This document shows, piece by piece, positions 1 to 8,363 of a stretch of 64,000 nt of DNA (position 1 is the first letter of the stretch; each line of letters starts with the position of its first letter). Source of the DNA: Nitrososphaerota archaeon. GTDB taxonomy: Archaea; Thermoproteota; Nitrososphaeria; Nitrososphaerales; Gagatemarchaeaceae. A model generated the notes under the pieces. The model saw only the letters and a list, made by a program, of their open reading frames with translations. It had not been told where the DNA came from and made no database searches. Both the position numbers and the translations under genes were made by a program. The stretch spans positions 1 through 64,000 of the forward strand of contig DAHVLJ010000004.1 in NCBI GenBank assembly GCA_027320425.1, written 5' to 3'.

Positions 1-1
1 C

Positions 2-193
2 AGCGACGGGGACAACGACGGCGTTCCGGTCAAGCAGATTGCGGATGAGCTGAAATCGTCTCCGGTGCACTTTGACGCGATCGAACTCTCGAACTCCGCG
101 TCTATCGAACTGAGAGAGATAGCCAAGCTGACGCACGGGACTTACACGAGGCCGCAGAGCATGGCGGACTTCCAGAAAGCGATCAGGAAGTAG
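2..193 (+). CDS. C-terminal end of a von Willebrand A-type domain protein (partial)
   Basis: The open frame enters from the left edge and ends at TAG, giving 63 residues. It reads as the last part of a VWA fold: an acidic loop (SDGDNDG), a helix (VKQIADELK), a strand (HFDAIELS), then the helix ELREIAKLTHGTY and the closing helix FQKAIRK. The pattern of a loop, an IA-L helix and a 'LREIAKLTHGTY' stretch is typical of bacterial and archaeal VWA proteins. The MIDAS motif would lie outside the window, so metal binding cannot be judged. It converges on S28e, with 17 nt between the stop codons. The family call is an inference from a short tail. Confidence 0.55.
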   Translation, partial: SDGDNDGVPVKQIADELKSSPVHFDAIELSNSASIELREIAKLTHGTYTRPQSMADFQKAIRK

Positions 194-210
194 ATTACTG
201 ATGCTTCCTT

Positions 211-495
211 CTACAGAAGGATGAAGCAGAGCTGTATTGACGCAGCGAGCCCCAGAGTGAGCGCCAACAGCCAAACGCTCTTCAATTTCCGAGCTTCTCG
301 CTCAGTCTCCCTCAGTACAAGCACGTCGGCGAGCCTGATTGGTCCCTTCACGTTCCTCGTCAGGATCCTTCCTTTCTCCTTCCCCTCCAGTATCTTGACT
401 CTTACCTGGGTTATCTCCCCTGCGACGCCGGTCCTCCCGACTATCTGCACGACTTCTGCTGGGGTTAGTGTCTCGGCTTCTTTCTTGCTGCTCAT
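211..495 (-). CDS. rps28e: 30S ribosomal protein S28e with an unusual hydrophobic C-terminal tail
   Basis: Small-subunit protein near the decoding/exit region. Residues 10-70 carry the family core: [38 protein letters not shown] and the terminal LRETEREAR. Archaeal S28e normally stops a few residues after EREAR, at about 65-75 aa. Here the frame continues for about 23 hydrophobic residues ([19 protein letters not shown] and on), which resemble a membrane segment. A one-base loss in the AAA just after EREAR would give TGA at once, so a lost stop codon or a sequence error is as likely as a real tail. ATG overlaps the L7Ae stop (ATGA), so the two genes are co-transcribed. Confidence 0.9.
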   Translation of the reverse strand: MSSKKEAETLTPAEVVQIVGRTGVAGEITQVRVKILEGKEKGRILTRNVKGPIRLADVLVLRETEREARKLKSVWLLALTLGLAASIQLCFILL

Positions 496-878
496 GCGGA
501 CTTCTTCAGCCTCGAAAGCTCTTGGGTCACCTGCTCCAGGATCTGCGAGCCTTCGCCGGCGTCAAGGACAGCGGCCGCCGCCGTAGACACGTCTATGCCG
601 ATGGCTGGACCGATCTGGTCCTTGGAAGGGACGAAGACATAGGGTATCTTCCGCTCGTCACAGAGGATCGGTAGGTGAGCCACCACTTCTGGAGGGGTCA
701 CGTCTTCAGCGATCACGACGAGCTTGGCCATCCCTCTTTCGATGGCCTTCGTGGATTCGTTGGTCCCCTTGCGGACCTTTCCTGTACGCGACGCCTGCCT
801 GAGAACCTCATAGGCGGCTTCTGAGACTTCCTTAGGTGTCTCATACTTGATGTAGTAAGGCTTCTTGTCTGGGGTCAT
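492..878 (-). CDS. rpl7ae: 50S ribosomal protein L7Ae
   Basis: A 128-residue kink-turn RNA-binding protein. In archaea L7Ae serves the large subunit, box C/D and H/ACA sRNPs and RNase P. Diagnostic stretches are [14 protein letters not shown] (RNA-contacting helix), [25 protein letters not shown] and the [17 protein letters not shown] segment. Length and composition are normal. It is followed by S28e with a 4-nt overlap. A TATA-like box about 40 nt upstream suggests the pair has its own promoter although gltX lies upstream on the same strand. Confidence 0.97.
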   Translation of the reverse strand: MTPDKKPYYIKYETPKEVSEAAYEVLRQASRTGKVRKGTNESTKAIERGMAKLVVIAEDVTPPEVVAHLPILCDERKIPYVFVPSKDQIGPAIGIDVSTAAAAVLDAGEGSQILEQVTQELSRLKKSA

Positions 879-913
879 CTGACAAATCTCCCAAGAATCG
901 GGCTCTGGCGTGG

Positions 914-923
914 CTAATTAAGC
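914..923 (-). promoter_or_regulatory. TATA-like box for L7Ae-S28e
   Basis: On the minus strand the sequence GCTTAATTAG lies about 36 nt before the L7Ae ATG in the 73-nt gltX-L7Ae gap. The position fits an archaeal TATA box with a start site near 893. Prediction by eye only. Confidence 0.4.
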
Positions 924-951
924 GTTGGGTCGAAAGTGGCCGGCCTGGCGT

Positions 952-2667
952 TCATCCCGTCATGATGAAATGCCCGGGCGAGTCATACCTGCAGAAACCG
1001 AACCGCGGGAACTGGACGATGTCGCCGACTTTCAAGGCGGATACCGCCGCTTCCGCGTAACCGTTGACCTCTTTCAAGCTCTGGTCGTTGTACACGTCCC
1101 CCTCCAGGAAGAGCTCACCAGGGACGGTCACCTGGATCTGCTGGTGTTCCTTGGTCACCCACTGGAACTTCCTCGTGTTCGCGAGGAGCTCTTCTCCTGC
1201 GTACTTCCCCTTCGGTCTGGGCCCTGCCGAAGTGACCTGTACGTTGTAGAGGTCCATGAGCCGGAACACCCCTCCTTCCGGAATCCCCTTGAGGTCGCCT
1301 GCTGAGACGAAGAACTCTCCTGCAGTCTCGATGACCCTGCTCCCCATGTCCTTCTGCGGGTGGAACGAGAGGTCCACCTCTTTCTTCGGCGCGTCGTCGA
1401 CCTCGAGGGGGGTCGGGTCAGGGACGAAGAAGAGCCGCTTCGAGACTGGGTCGAGCAACTTCCTGTTCAGGGAGAGGAGGAGGCTCCAGTCGTATTCGTG
1501 CTCTGTCTTGGTGTACCCGACCTGCAGCGTGAACTCTCTTATCGCCTCTGGGACGATCCCCCTCCTTCTGAGGCCGTCTACTGTCGGCATCCGCGGGTCG
1601 TCCCACCCTGACACCACTTTCTTCTCTACGAGGGGCCTCAGGAGCCTCTTTGAGACCGGAGTCCCCTTGAAATTGAACCTGGAGAACTGGATGACCTCCA
1701 GCTTTCTGAATCTGAGAGCGTCACGAAGGAGCTGCTGGAGCTCGTTTCTGAACTCTGAGCTCCTGAGCACATGGGTGATCCCGCACATCTCGTCCTCCAC
1801 GGCGTTTGCGAGGTCATAGGTGGGCCACAGGGTGTAGCGGTCTCCTGTCAGCGGGTGCGGCTGGGAGATTATCCTGAAGAGGTTGGTGTCCCTCAGCGAG
1901 TAGTTAGGGCTCTGCATGTCCCCCTTGAACCTGATGACGTAAGAGCCCTCCTTGTGCTTCTTCGCCAGAAGTTCCTCCCAGACCCTGAGGTTCGCCTCCA
2001 GCGGGGTGTCCCTGTGCTCGCACGGGGTGCCGTCGAACCGCAGCCGCTTGACCTTGGCCTCGTCGCACGAACAGGCATAGGCGTTCCCCTGCTCGATGAG
2101 CTCCTTCCCGCTTCCGTAAATCGCCTCCATGTCGTCCGAGACGTTCTTTTCGTGGTCGCACTTGATGCCGAGCCAGGCTATCCCCCGCCTGAAGCTCTCG
2201 TAGTATCTTTGCTGGACCTTCCTCGGGTTCGTGTCTTCGAAACGGAGCCACAGCTCGCCGTCGTACTGTTCCTTGTACAGGTAGTTGATCGTGAACGCCA
2301 TCGCGTGGCCGACGGTCATGTACCCGGAGGGTTCAGGGGGGAGCCTGAAGCCGGTCTTCCCCGCCACCGCGTTCGGAAGCGGAGGGAGGCCGACCCTGCC
2401 CTGTTTCTGCTTGCTCCCTTCCGCGTCAGGATATCGCTCTGCCAGTAGCTTAGCCTGCTCCGTCGGGGCGAGCGCGTTGACCCGCCGAGCGGCGGCCGCA
2501 GACTCCTTTGACACGAGCCCCGCCTTCGCCTTCAGCTCCGGACGGCTCGCAAGCACCCTACCGACCACCGCTCCGACCTCCGCCTTTCCATCGTGCTTGA
2601 CCGCGTTCCGCAGGGCGGCTTCCTCTATGACCGCGAGATCCGCCTCGTCCAGGGAGTCGGCTACCAT
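952..2667 (-). CDS. gltX: Glutamyl-tRNA synthetase, archaeal (non-discriminating) type
   Basis: Charges tRNA-Glu, and in archaea usually also tRNA-Gln, before amidation. The 571-residue protein has the long N-terminal helical region of the archaeal/GlnRS-like class. The class I HIGH signature appears as TVGH at residues 118-121 after PPEPSGY, followed by LRFEDTNPRK, and the KMSKS equivalent as VSKR at 338-341. The last 200 residues form the beta-barrel anticodon domain typical of archaeal GluRS rather than the bacterial helical cage. The start overlaps the end of the GGPP synthase gene by 7 nt, placing it last in the rpoD-lipid operon. Confidence 0.97.
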   Translation of the reverse strand: MVADSLDEADLAVIEEAALRNAVKHDGKAEVGAVVGRVLASRPELKAKAGLVSKESAAAARRVNALAPTEQAKLLAERYPDAEGSKQKQGRVGLPPLPNAVAGKTGFRLPPEPSGYMTVGHAMAFTINYLYKEQYDGELWLRFEDTNPRKVQQRYYESFRRGIAWLGIKCDHEKNVSDDMEAIYGSGKELIEQGNAYACSCDEAKVKRLRFDGTPCEHRDTPLEANLRVWEELLAKKHKEGSYVIRFKGDMQSPNYSLRDTNLFRIISQPHPLTGDRYTLWPTYDLANAVEDEMCGITHVLRSSEFRNELQQLLRDALRFRKLEVIQFSRFNFKGTPVSKRLLRPLVEKKVVSGWDDPRMPTVDGLRRRGIVPEAIREFTLQVGYTKTEHEYDWSLLLSLNRKLLDPVSKRLFFVPDPTPLEVDDAPKKEVDLSFHPQKDMGSRVIETAGEFFVSAGDLKGIPEGGVFRLMDLYNVQVTSAGPRPKGKYAGEELLANTRKFQWVTKEHQQIQVTVPGELFLEGDVYNDQSLKEVNGYAEAAVSALKVGDIVQFPRFGFCRYDSPGHFIMTG

Positions 2668-3701
2668 TCTCTCTCGACTGCGAACTTTGCGAAGGCTGCG
2701 AGGTCGGCCCGCGACTCCGCGTCCCCTCGGAACCTGATCTTCTTCAGAGTGACCAGCGCCTCCTTCAGGAGCTCTGCCGCGCGCTTCCTGGCGTAGCCGA
2801 TGGTGTCGTATTGGTCCATCATCGAGAGGACGAAGGAGACGTCAGCCTCCGTCTTCTTTGGCCTGTCCTTGTTCATTATCGCTATCACCCGGTCCTTCTC
2901 GCTCTGGCTAGCCACTTCCAATAGCCTGAGGAGCATCAGGGTCCTCTTGCCCTCGAGGAGGTCGTCGGACTTCGCCTTGCCGTACTTCTTCTGGTCTCCG
3001 ACGAGGTTCAGGGAGTCGTCCTGGATCTGAAAGGCGACCCCGAGGCCGACGCCGAACTCTTTCAGGGCGTCAAGGACTCCTGGTCTCGCACCTGCGACGA
3101 TGGCCCCGAGCCTGCAGGGGCTGGCCACCGTGTACCAGGAGGTCTTGCGGGTGCACATCTCGTAGTAGTCCTTCTCCGTGAGGTCCCACCTCTTGTGGGT
3201 CACCCACCCCAGTTCCATGTGCTGCCCTTCGGTCGTCTCGTTCACCATTTTCGAGAACTCTTGGAGGACCGCAAAGGTCTTCGGCATCCCCAGCCTCCTC
3301 CTGTTCTGCAGGAGCGCCTCCCAGGTGCGCGCGTGGAGCGCGTCCCCGGCGTTGAGCGCGAGCCCCTCTCCGTATGCCCTGTGCAGGGCGGGGAACCCCC
3401 TCCTCAGCTCTGACCCGTCCTCAATGTCGTCGTGGATCAGAATCCAGTTCTGGAAGAGTTCGATGCACGCCGCGGTGAGAATCGCGTCGTCCTCCTTCCC
3501 CCCTGCAGCCTTGCACGCAGAGACGCAGAGGAACGGGCGCATCCCCTTGGCCGGGCGTCCCGGATAGTCCCTCATCATCTTGTATAGAAGGTCGACCTCT
3601 TTGACGGGGCTGGCTTTGGGAAGGAGCTCGTCGAGTATCACCCTGTCTACCCGCTCTTTCACCCGCTTCATCTCGTCCTGGAGCGCGGACATGGCCGTCA
3701 T
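2661..3701 (-). CDS. idsA: Geranylgeranyl diphosphate synthase (trans-polyprenyl synthase)
   Basis: Condenses DMAPP/IPP to the C20 (or C15/C20) precursor of archaeal ether lipids. The first aspartate-rich motif is HDDIED at about residues 90-95 and the second is QDDSLNLVGD at about 227-236. Other conserved parts are GRPAKGMRPFL, GQHMELGW and the KTSWYTVASP segment. The length of 346 aa is normal. Chain length is set by residues before the first Asp-rich motif, here WILIH, and cannot be assigned safely. It sits between isopentenyl phosphate kinase and gltX, so the operon encodes consecutive steps from mevalonate to GGPP. Confidence 0.93.
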   Translation of the reverse strand: MTAMSALQDEMKRVKERVDRVILDELLPKASPVKEVDLLYKMMRDYPGRPAKGMRPFLCVSACKAAGGKEDDAILTAACIELFQNWILIHDDIEDGSELRRGFPALHRAYGEGLALNAGDALHARTWEALLQNRRRLGMPKTFAVLQEFSKMVNETTEGQHMELGWVTHKRWDLTEKDYYEMCTRKTSWYTVASPCRLGAIVAGARPGVLDALKEFGVGLGVAFQIQDDSLNLVGDQKKYGKAKSDDLLEGKRTLMLLRLLEVASQSEKDRVIAIMNKDRPKKTEADVSFVLSMMDQYDTIGYARKRAAELLKEALVTLKKIRFRGDAESRADLAAFAKFAVEREW

Positions 3702-3710
3702 CCACCGTGC

Positions 3711-4448
3711 CTAGGTACGGACCACAGTCCCGTAGAAGTCAAGGCCCTTCAGAGCCTTCGAGAACTCGTTCCTGCGGTACCCTGAGACGAAGCACACCTT
3801 CGTCCCACCGGCAGCGATCTTGGCCGCGGCGTCGAGCTTCAGCTTCATCCCCCCTGTGGCGTCGTCCCCGCTCTGGACCTTCATCCTCTTGATCTTTGAG
3901 GGGGTGAGCTCAGGGATGATCACCCTGCTGTTCTCTTCGTAGACCCCGTCCACGTCGAGGGCGAACACGCACCTCTCCGGCTCCATCACCTTTGCCAGCT
4001 CCTGGACGATCACGTCGCCGGAGATCACCTTGAACCCTCCTGGGGTGAGGCTTACGTCGCCGAAGGTGACAGGGGTGAGCCCCTCCTTGAGGAGCCCCCT
4101 CAGCCAGGTCGAGAGCGGGGCCGCCCCGGCCTTGCTGACGGCGTCGTATGGGGAGAACGGGTATGGGTTCAGTTTGAATTCGAGCATCGTCTTGCAGACG
4201 AGCCTGTTCAGCTCATACATGGCGCCCCTGGTCTGTGCCACGCCGTTCGCCGGAGCTTCGCCGGCGTCGGTGCCTATGCCGTGCTGCTTGGCGACCACAT
4301 GCCCGAAGGAGCCTCCACCGTGGACCACTACGACCTTCTGGTCCGACGATGCGATCTCCTCAGAGAGCGCGGAAACGACGTCGGGGCGGTATGAAAACGG
4401 CTTCGACTTGTCGGTTATGACCGAGCCGCCGAGCTTCGCGACTATCGT
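3711..4448 (-). CDS. ipk: Isopentenyl phosphate kinase, apparently with a non-canonical start codon
   Basis: Phosphorylates isopentenyl phosphate to IPP in archaeal mevalonate pathways. An amino-acid-kinase fold is clear: N-terminal KLGGSVITDK, then VVVVHGGGSFGHVVAKQHG with the catalytic His region, and a C-terminal DATGGMKLKLDAA. The GGS loop lies upstream of the first in-frame ATG (4328), which would remove an essential nucleotide-binding element. No ATG, GTG or TTG exists in frame between the preceding stop and that loop. ACG at 4446-4448 gives (M)IVAKLGGS, the usual family N-terminus; CTG at 4455-4457, 7 nt after GGAGGGAG, is the alternative. It overlaps the end of mevalonate kinase. From ACG the product is 245 aa, normal for the family. 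Confidence 0.88.
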   Translation of the reverse strand, partial: TIVAKLGGSVITDKSKPFSYRPDVVSALSEEIASSDQKVVVVHGGGSFGHVVAKQHGIGTDAGEAPANGVAQTRGAMYELNRLVCKTMLEFKLNPYPFSPYDAVSKAGAAPLSTWLRGLLKEGLTPVTFGDVSLTPGGFKVISGDVIVQELAKVMEPERCVFALDVDGVYEENSRVIIPELTPSKIKRMKVQSGDDATGGMKLKLDAAAKIAAGGTKVCFVSGYRRNEFSKALKGLDFYGTVVRT

Positions 4449-5368
4449 TCTAGCCAGCTCTTTACTCCCTCCGTTGGCAGATCCGCTGTGAACGTCTCAT
4501 ATCCTCGCGCCGAAAGCCCCGAAACAATGCTTTTTTCCTTTGCCTTAGGCGCCACCCCGACCACGCTCCCTCCTCCGCCGCCCCCCGTGAGCTTGGCCCC
4601 GTAGCACCCGAGCGAGACCATGAGGTCGACCATCGAGTCCAAAGCGTCGTTTGACACCCCCACGGAGTCCAGCGCCGCCTGGTCGATCGCGAGGAGCCCC
4701 CCCAGCCCCTCCAGGTCCCCCCGCACCAGCATCTCGCTTGCCGAGAGACTGAGCCTGCTTATCGACTCGGTCAGCCTTCCGAACATCCATGGATGCTCTT
4801 CTCGGGTCTGCGAGACCCTCCCAATCTGACCCCGTGTGCTTCTGTTGACCCCCGAAAAGGAGACGATGACGCTGCGCCGCCCGCGGAGGCGGACTTTCCT
4901 CGGCCTGGAACCGGGCCTGAACAGCACGACCCCTCCGATGGCGCAGATGGTGGGGTCTATGCCTGAGGGCTTGCCGTGCACCTCCCTTTCCCCTGTCATT
5001 GAGAACTCGATGACCTCGTCGAGCCCCAGCCTGATGGAGTGGAACTTCGCGAACGCCGACGCCAGCGCGACCATCGTCGACGCGGAGGACCCTAGACCGG
5101 CCCCTTCCGGCACCTCCGATCTGACCTTGACCCTGACAGAAGTGCTGACAGAGTACTCTCTTCCAATCGCATCTATGACCCGGCCGAGAGGCGCGAGGTC
5201 GAGAGAGCGCCCGGGGAGCCTGTCGGAGATTACGGCGTAGGCGGACGCCCCAGAGACCTCCACGCGCACCTTTCGGGGGAGGGCCGCCGCGAGCGCCCAG
5301 GCTCCGTGGACGACGAAGTGCTCCCCTGTGACTATGACCTTGGACGGAGCCTCTGCGACCGCTCTCAT
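4442..5368 (-). CDS. mvk: Mevalonate kinase (GHMP kinase family)
   Basis: Makes mevalonate 5-phosphate. The 308-residue protein shows GHMP motif 1 (KVIVTGEHFVVHGAWALA), motif 2 (PEGAGLGSSAS, the phosphate loop), GIDPTICAIGG with the catalytic Asp, and motif 3 (KLTGGGGGGSVVG). It is flanked by MEMO and isopentenyl phosphate kinase within the rpoD-S2 operon. That neighbourhood, in which lipid genes follow S2, is known from many archaea. It ends in TAG, which overlaps the probable ipk start region. Confidence 0.95.
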   Translation of the reverse strand: MRAVAEAPSKVIVTGEHFVVHGAWALAAALPRKVRVEVSGASAYAVISDRLPGRSLDLAPLGRVIDAIGREYSVSTSVRVKVRSEVPEGAGLGSSASTMVALASAFAKFHSIRLGLDEVIEFSMTGEREVHGKPSGIDPTICAIGGVVLFRPGSRPRKVRLRGRRSVIVSFSGVNRSTRGQIGRVSQTREEHPWMFGRLTESISRLSLSASEMLVRGDLEGLGGLLAIDQAALDSVGVSNDALDSMVDLMVSLGCYGAKLTGGGGGGSVVGVAPKAKEKSIVSGLSARGYETFTADLPTEGVKSWLER

Positions 5369-5369
5369 G

Positions 5370-6212
5370 CTATACGAAACGCAGGGCGCTATAGCCTACG
5401 ACTTGAAGGTTGTCTCCGGTAGTCTCCCCGCTTGTGGCGTACCTGAGCAGCTCTGGTTTCTCCAGCCCAAGCGCCCTGGCAGCCTGCAGCACCGTCGAAA
5501 TCGCCCCGTAACCGCATGCGGTCACCTCTAGCCTTTCGAGGGTCGAGTAGAATCCCTTGACGTCCATCTTGAGGACCTGCTGCAAAAGTGCGGTGTCCTT
5601 CTCCTTGGCCGCTGACGCGGTTTCATAGTGAGTGAGGTCAGACGAAGCTATCAGGACCGCCCTCCTTCCCTTCACCGTTCCGGTGAGGGCGCGCGCCAGC
5701 GCAGACGTGGTCTCCTCATCCTGGAAGGCCAGCGACACTGGGAGGAAGGGCACTTTGGAGCCGTAGATCTTCTGAAGGAATGGAAGCTGCACCTCAAGCG
5801 AATGTTCCAGCCTGTGAGCGCCAGGATCGATTGAGACGATGTCGCTGAGCTCCGTGAGCATCCTGGACGCCCTCTGGTCCACGCGCATCCGTCCCAGGGG
5901 GGTCTCCCACTCCCCTTCGCTGAAGGTCGAAACGCCGCTTCCGATGCCATAGTGGTTTGGCGCCACGACCACGATGAGGTCCGGGTTTCGCATCGAAGAG
6001 ACATGGAGGTAGGAGTGAGCCGCCACCGGCCCCGAATAGATGTAGCCGGCGTGCGGACATACGACGGCGACATAGTCGGCGCTGGTCTCCTTCGCGGGAG
6101 GTTCAGCCCCCGGACCGAGAGGGTGGAGATAACAGCCGTCTATGAGCTCAGACAGCTCCTCGGGGTCTGAAGGATAGAACTGCCCTGCTACCGCGGCCTT
6201 CCTGACGGACAT
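5370..6212 (-). CDS. MEMO1 family protein (AmmeMemoRadiSam system protein B-like)
   Basis: A 280-residue protein of the MEMO family, structurally related to non-haem-iron extradiol dioxygenases. The N-terminus has VRKAAVAGQFYPSDPEELSELI. The putative metal-binding His residues lie in CPHAGYIYSGPVAAHSY, APNHYG, GAHRLEHSLEVQLPFLQ and ASSDLTHYE. The archaeal function is not established. The gene is commonly found between S2 and mevalonate kinase, as here, and one nucleotide separates it from mvk, so co-expression is very likely. Confidence 0.92.
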   Translation of the reverse strand: MSVRKAAVAGQFYPSDPEELSELIDGCYLHPLGPGAEPPAKETSADYVAVVCPHAGYIYSGPVAAHSYLHVSSMRNPDLIVVVAPNHYGIGSGVSTFSEGEWETPLGRMRVDQRASRMLTELSDIVSIDPGAHRLEHSLEVQLPFLQKIYGSKVPFLPVSLAFQDEETTSALARALTGTVKGRRAVLIASSDLTHYETASAAKEKDTALLQQVLKMDVKGFYSTLERLEVTACGYGAISTVLQAARALGLEKPELLRYATSGETTGDNLQVVGYSALRFV

Positions 6213-6221
6213 CCTGGGGCG

Positions 6222-6914
6222 CTATTCGCGCCTTTCAGATATGCGTTCCTCGAAGCCTTCGGTCTTCGGCTCTTCCTCGGCTTTGGTCTCGAAGTCTTCG
6301 ATGCTCGCGTTCAGCGGCTGATCTTCAGCCAGCTGGCCCCCGTGGACCAGAGTGGCCCTTGCGAGGAGCCAGAATATCGCGGCTATGGCCTTGCGTCCCC
6401 TGTTGTTTCCTGGGATCACCAGGTCGATGTCGTCCGTCACGTTGTCCGTGTCACAGACCGCTATCACCGGCACCCCCAGCTTCCCCGCCTCAACCATCGC
6501 CTGCATGTCTGACATGGGGTCCGCCACCACCACGAGCTCCGCGTCGAGATGGCCCGGGTAGAGAGGATTGGTGAACGTCCCGGGCATGAACCGCCCGATC
6601 CTCTTCATCGCGCCGGTTATCTCGCAGAACTTCTCCACCGCTTTTGAGCCGTGCTCCCTGCTGGTGTAGACCACGGTGTTCTTCGCCCCTGTCGAGGCGA
6701 TGAACTTCCCGGCGACGTCTATCCTCTGCAGCGTCTTCAGATAGTCGATCATGTGCAACCCGTCGGGCCTCGGCCGGGCGGTGAACTGCTCCATCGTCTT
6801 CGTCCTCACAGGCGTCCCGATGCGTATCCCAGTGGCCAGGAGAGCCTTCTCCGAGAAGCCTGGCGCGACCAGTTTGTCGGCGGAGCCTGCCTCGTCATCG
6901 TCGAACTCTGACAT
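6222..6914 (-). CDS. rps2: 30S ribosomal protein S2 (uS2)
   Basis: Small-subunit assembly protein of 230 residues. The archaeal signature runs from GIRIGTPVRTKTMEQF through HMIDYLKTLQRIDVAGKFI, RFMPGTFTNPLYPG, ADPMSDMQAMVEAGKLGVPVIAVCDTDN and DLVIPGNNRGRKAIA. A charged C-terminal tail rich in Glu extends beyond the globular part, as in many archaeal S2 proteins. It lies between rpoN and MEMO. The rpoK and enolase genes often found here in other archaea are absent. Confidence 0.97.
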   Translation of the reverse strand: MSEFDDDEAGSADKLVAPGFSEKALLATGIRIGTPVRTKTMEQFTARPRPDGLHMIDYLKTLQRIDVAGKFIASTGAKNTVVYTSREHGSKAVEKFCEITGAMKRIGRFMPGTFTNPLYPGHLDAELVVVADPMSDMQAMVEAGKLGVPVIAVCDTDNVTDDIDLVIPGNNRGRKAIAAIFWLLARATLVHGGQLAEDQPLNASIEDFETKAEEEPKTEGFEERISERRE

Positions 6915-6929
6915 GTCGCTTACCTTCGA

Positions 6930-7139
6930 CTACGGCTCTGCCTTCCTGCTGTAGAAGGGCAGAACCTGGTCGATGACATCCACGGAAGAGATCAGCATCC
7001 TACGGCAACAGTACCGCTTGAGACCAAGGTCGTCGAGAACCTTCCCCGGGTCCTCTCCCCCCTTCACCCTGGACTGGAACGGGGCGAACTTGTCCCCGAT
7101 CAGGTTGCCGCACGTAAAACACCGTATTGGTATCATCAT
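6930..7139 (-). CDS. rpoN: DNA-directed RNA polymerase subunit N
   Basis: A 69-residue zinc protein (Rpb10 homologue) that anchors the Rpo3-Rpo11 platform. It has [17 protein letters not shown] with the first CxxC and the later YCCRRM double Cys, forming the unusual CX2C-CC zinc site of the family. Length is normal. It sits in the conserved S9-rpoN-S2 order. Confidence 0.97.
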   Translation of the reverse strand: MMIPIRCFTCGNLIGDKFAPFQSRVKGGEDPGKVLDDLGLKRYCCRRMLISSVDVIDQVLPFYSRKAEP

Positions 7140-7145
7140 GGCAAT

Positions 7146-7577
7146 CTACCTGTATGACTTCTGCCTCTTTCTGCGGGCGCCTGGACCTCCGAATTTCTTG
7201 GGCTCAGCTTGTCGCGGGTCGCCCGATAGCAGGTATTTATTGTATGCATTGAGCTTCTCCCTTACTTCGCCCCCTCTCACCTGGTCTACGTAAGCGCGCG
7301 CTATCGCCATGGCCGCGGCGTCGGCTTGCCCCATGAACCCCCCGCCACCCACTCTGACGTCGAGGTCATACTTCTCGCGCAGCTCACCCACCACCTGCAC
7401 CGGCCCCAGCAGGTGCAGCCTCGCCGGCTCTGGTTCCCACAGCTCGACCGGCGTCCCGTTGACTCTGATCCTTCCCGCTCCAGCGGTTATCGCGGCTGTC
7501 GCCCTCGCGGTCTTCCTTGCCCCCGAGTAGAGCTTCGGCGGCTTCTTCGCCTGGACCTTGGTCGTCTGGCTAGGCAT
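7146..7577 (-). CDS. rps9: 30S ribosomal protein S9 (uS9)
   Basis: Small-subunit protein whose basic tail reaches the P site. The 143-residue product has the family core GARKTARATAAITAGAGRIRVNG, VGGGGFMGQADAAAMAIARAYV and the terminal GDPRQAEPKKFGGPGARRKRQKSYR, where the last Arg touches P-site tRNA. It is placed between L13 and rpoN, 2 nt after L13, as in the conserved archaeal order. Confidence 0.97.
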   Translation of the reverse strand: MPSQTTKVQAKKPPKLYSGARKTARATAAITAGAGRIRVNGTPVELWEPEPARLHLLGPVQVVGELREKYDLDVRVGGGGFMGQADAAAMAIARAYVDQVRGGEVREKLNAYNKYLLSGDPRQAEPKKFGGPGARRKRQKSYR

Positions 7578-7579
7578 GG

Positions 7580-8020
7580 CTAGTCATTCCACCCGAGGCT
7601 CTTCGAGAGGTCTCCCATGGTTACGTATACCGGGATGGGTCGCGTCGCTGCCGCGTCGTCGAACTTCGAGAGCTTCGACCCTTCTATCCCCGCTGGGACC
7701 CCGATGTAGACTCTGAGCCTCTTCATCGCAGATGCGCCCTTCGGCTTCTTCCTAGGGACCATGCCTCTGACCATCCTTCTGAGGATGTTGTCTGGCCTCC
7801 TAGGATGTATGGGGCCGTAGATCGGATTTACCTTGCTGCCCAGCTCTAGCCTCTCCTTCCACTGGTTGACGACAGACGTCCTCGACCCAGATATCAGCGC
7901 CTTCTCCGCGTTGACCACTATGACCCTCTTTCCGGTCAGGAGGAGCTTCGCGACGTTGGACGACAGCCTCCCCGCGATCTGATTGGACGCGTCGACATAG
8001 ACGGTCTCGCTACTTGACAA
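7580..8020 (-). CDS. rpl13: 50S ribosomal protein L13 (uL13)
   Basis: Large-subunit assembly protein, 146 aa. It begins with TTG inside the last codons of L18e (11-nt overlap). The core is YVDASNQIAGRLSSNVAKLLLTGKRVIVVNAEKALISG followed by GPIHPRRPDNILRRMVRGMVPRKKPKG, the RNA-binding segment of the family. The TTG start is chosen because no ATG or GTG precedes the conserved VDA strand. Confidence 0.96.
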   Translation of the reverse strand: MSSSETVYVDASNQIAGRLSSNVAKLLLTGKRVIVVNAEKALISGSRTSVVNQWKERLELGSKVNPIYGPIHPRRPDNILRRMVRGMVPRKKPKGASAMKRLRVYIGVPAGIEGSKLSKFDDAAATRPIPVYVTMGDLSKSLGWND

Positions 8021-8363
8021 GCTGGACTCCGCTTCCCTTCGGATACTTCTTCAGGAACTCTTGGACCGTCAGGGCCGAGCCGCCTGCAGACTGGAGCTTC
8101 GACTTCGCCGACTCTGAGAACGAGAATGCGCCTATCACGAGCTTCTTGTCGACGACCCCCGTCCCGAGCACCTTGCCAGGGACGAACAGGGGGTGCCCTT
8201 CCTGGGCTATCCTCGATATCCTTCCAAGATTCACTTCCACCCTGTTCTTCGTGTCAGCCGAAAGCATCCTCGAGGCTTCGTCCCAGATCGGAGCCTTCTC
8301 TTTCTTCGCGGTCCTCTCCAGCATCACCGCGGCGCTTCTCAGGACTGGGTTCGATGCGGTCAT
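8010..8363 (-). CDS. rpl18e: 50S ribosomal protein L18e
   Basis: A 117-residue L18e/L15 superfamily protein. Conserved parts are NPVLRSAAVMLERTAKKEKAPIWDEASRML, VEVNLGRISRIAQEG, VVPGKVLGTGVVDKKLVIGAFSFS-type strands and the QEFLKKYPKGSGVQLVK tail. The frame is open far upstream, but the ATG at 8361-8363 overlaps the rpoD stop as ATGA and gives the normal length, so the upstream stretch is rejected. Confidence 0.95.
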   Translation of the reverse strand: MTASNPVLRSAAVMLERTAKKEKAPIWDEASRMLSADTKNRVEVNLGRISRIAQEGHPLFVPGKVLGTGVVDKKLVIGAFSFSESAKSKLQSAGGSALTVQEFLKKYPKGSGVQLVK

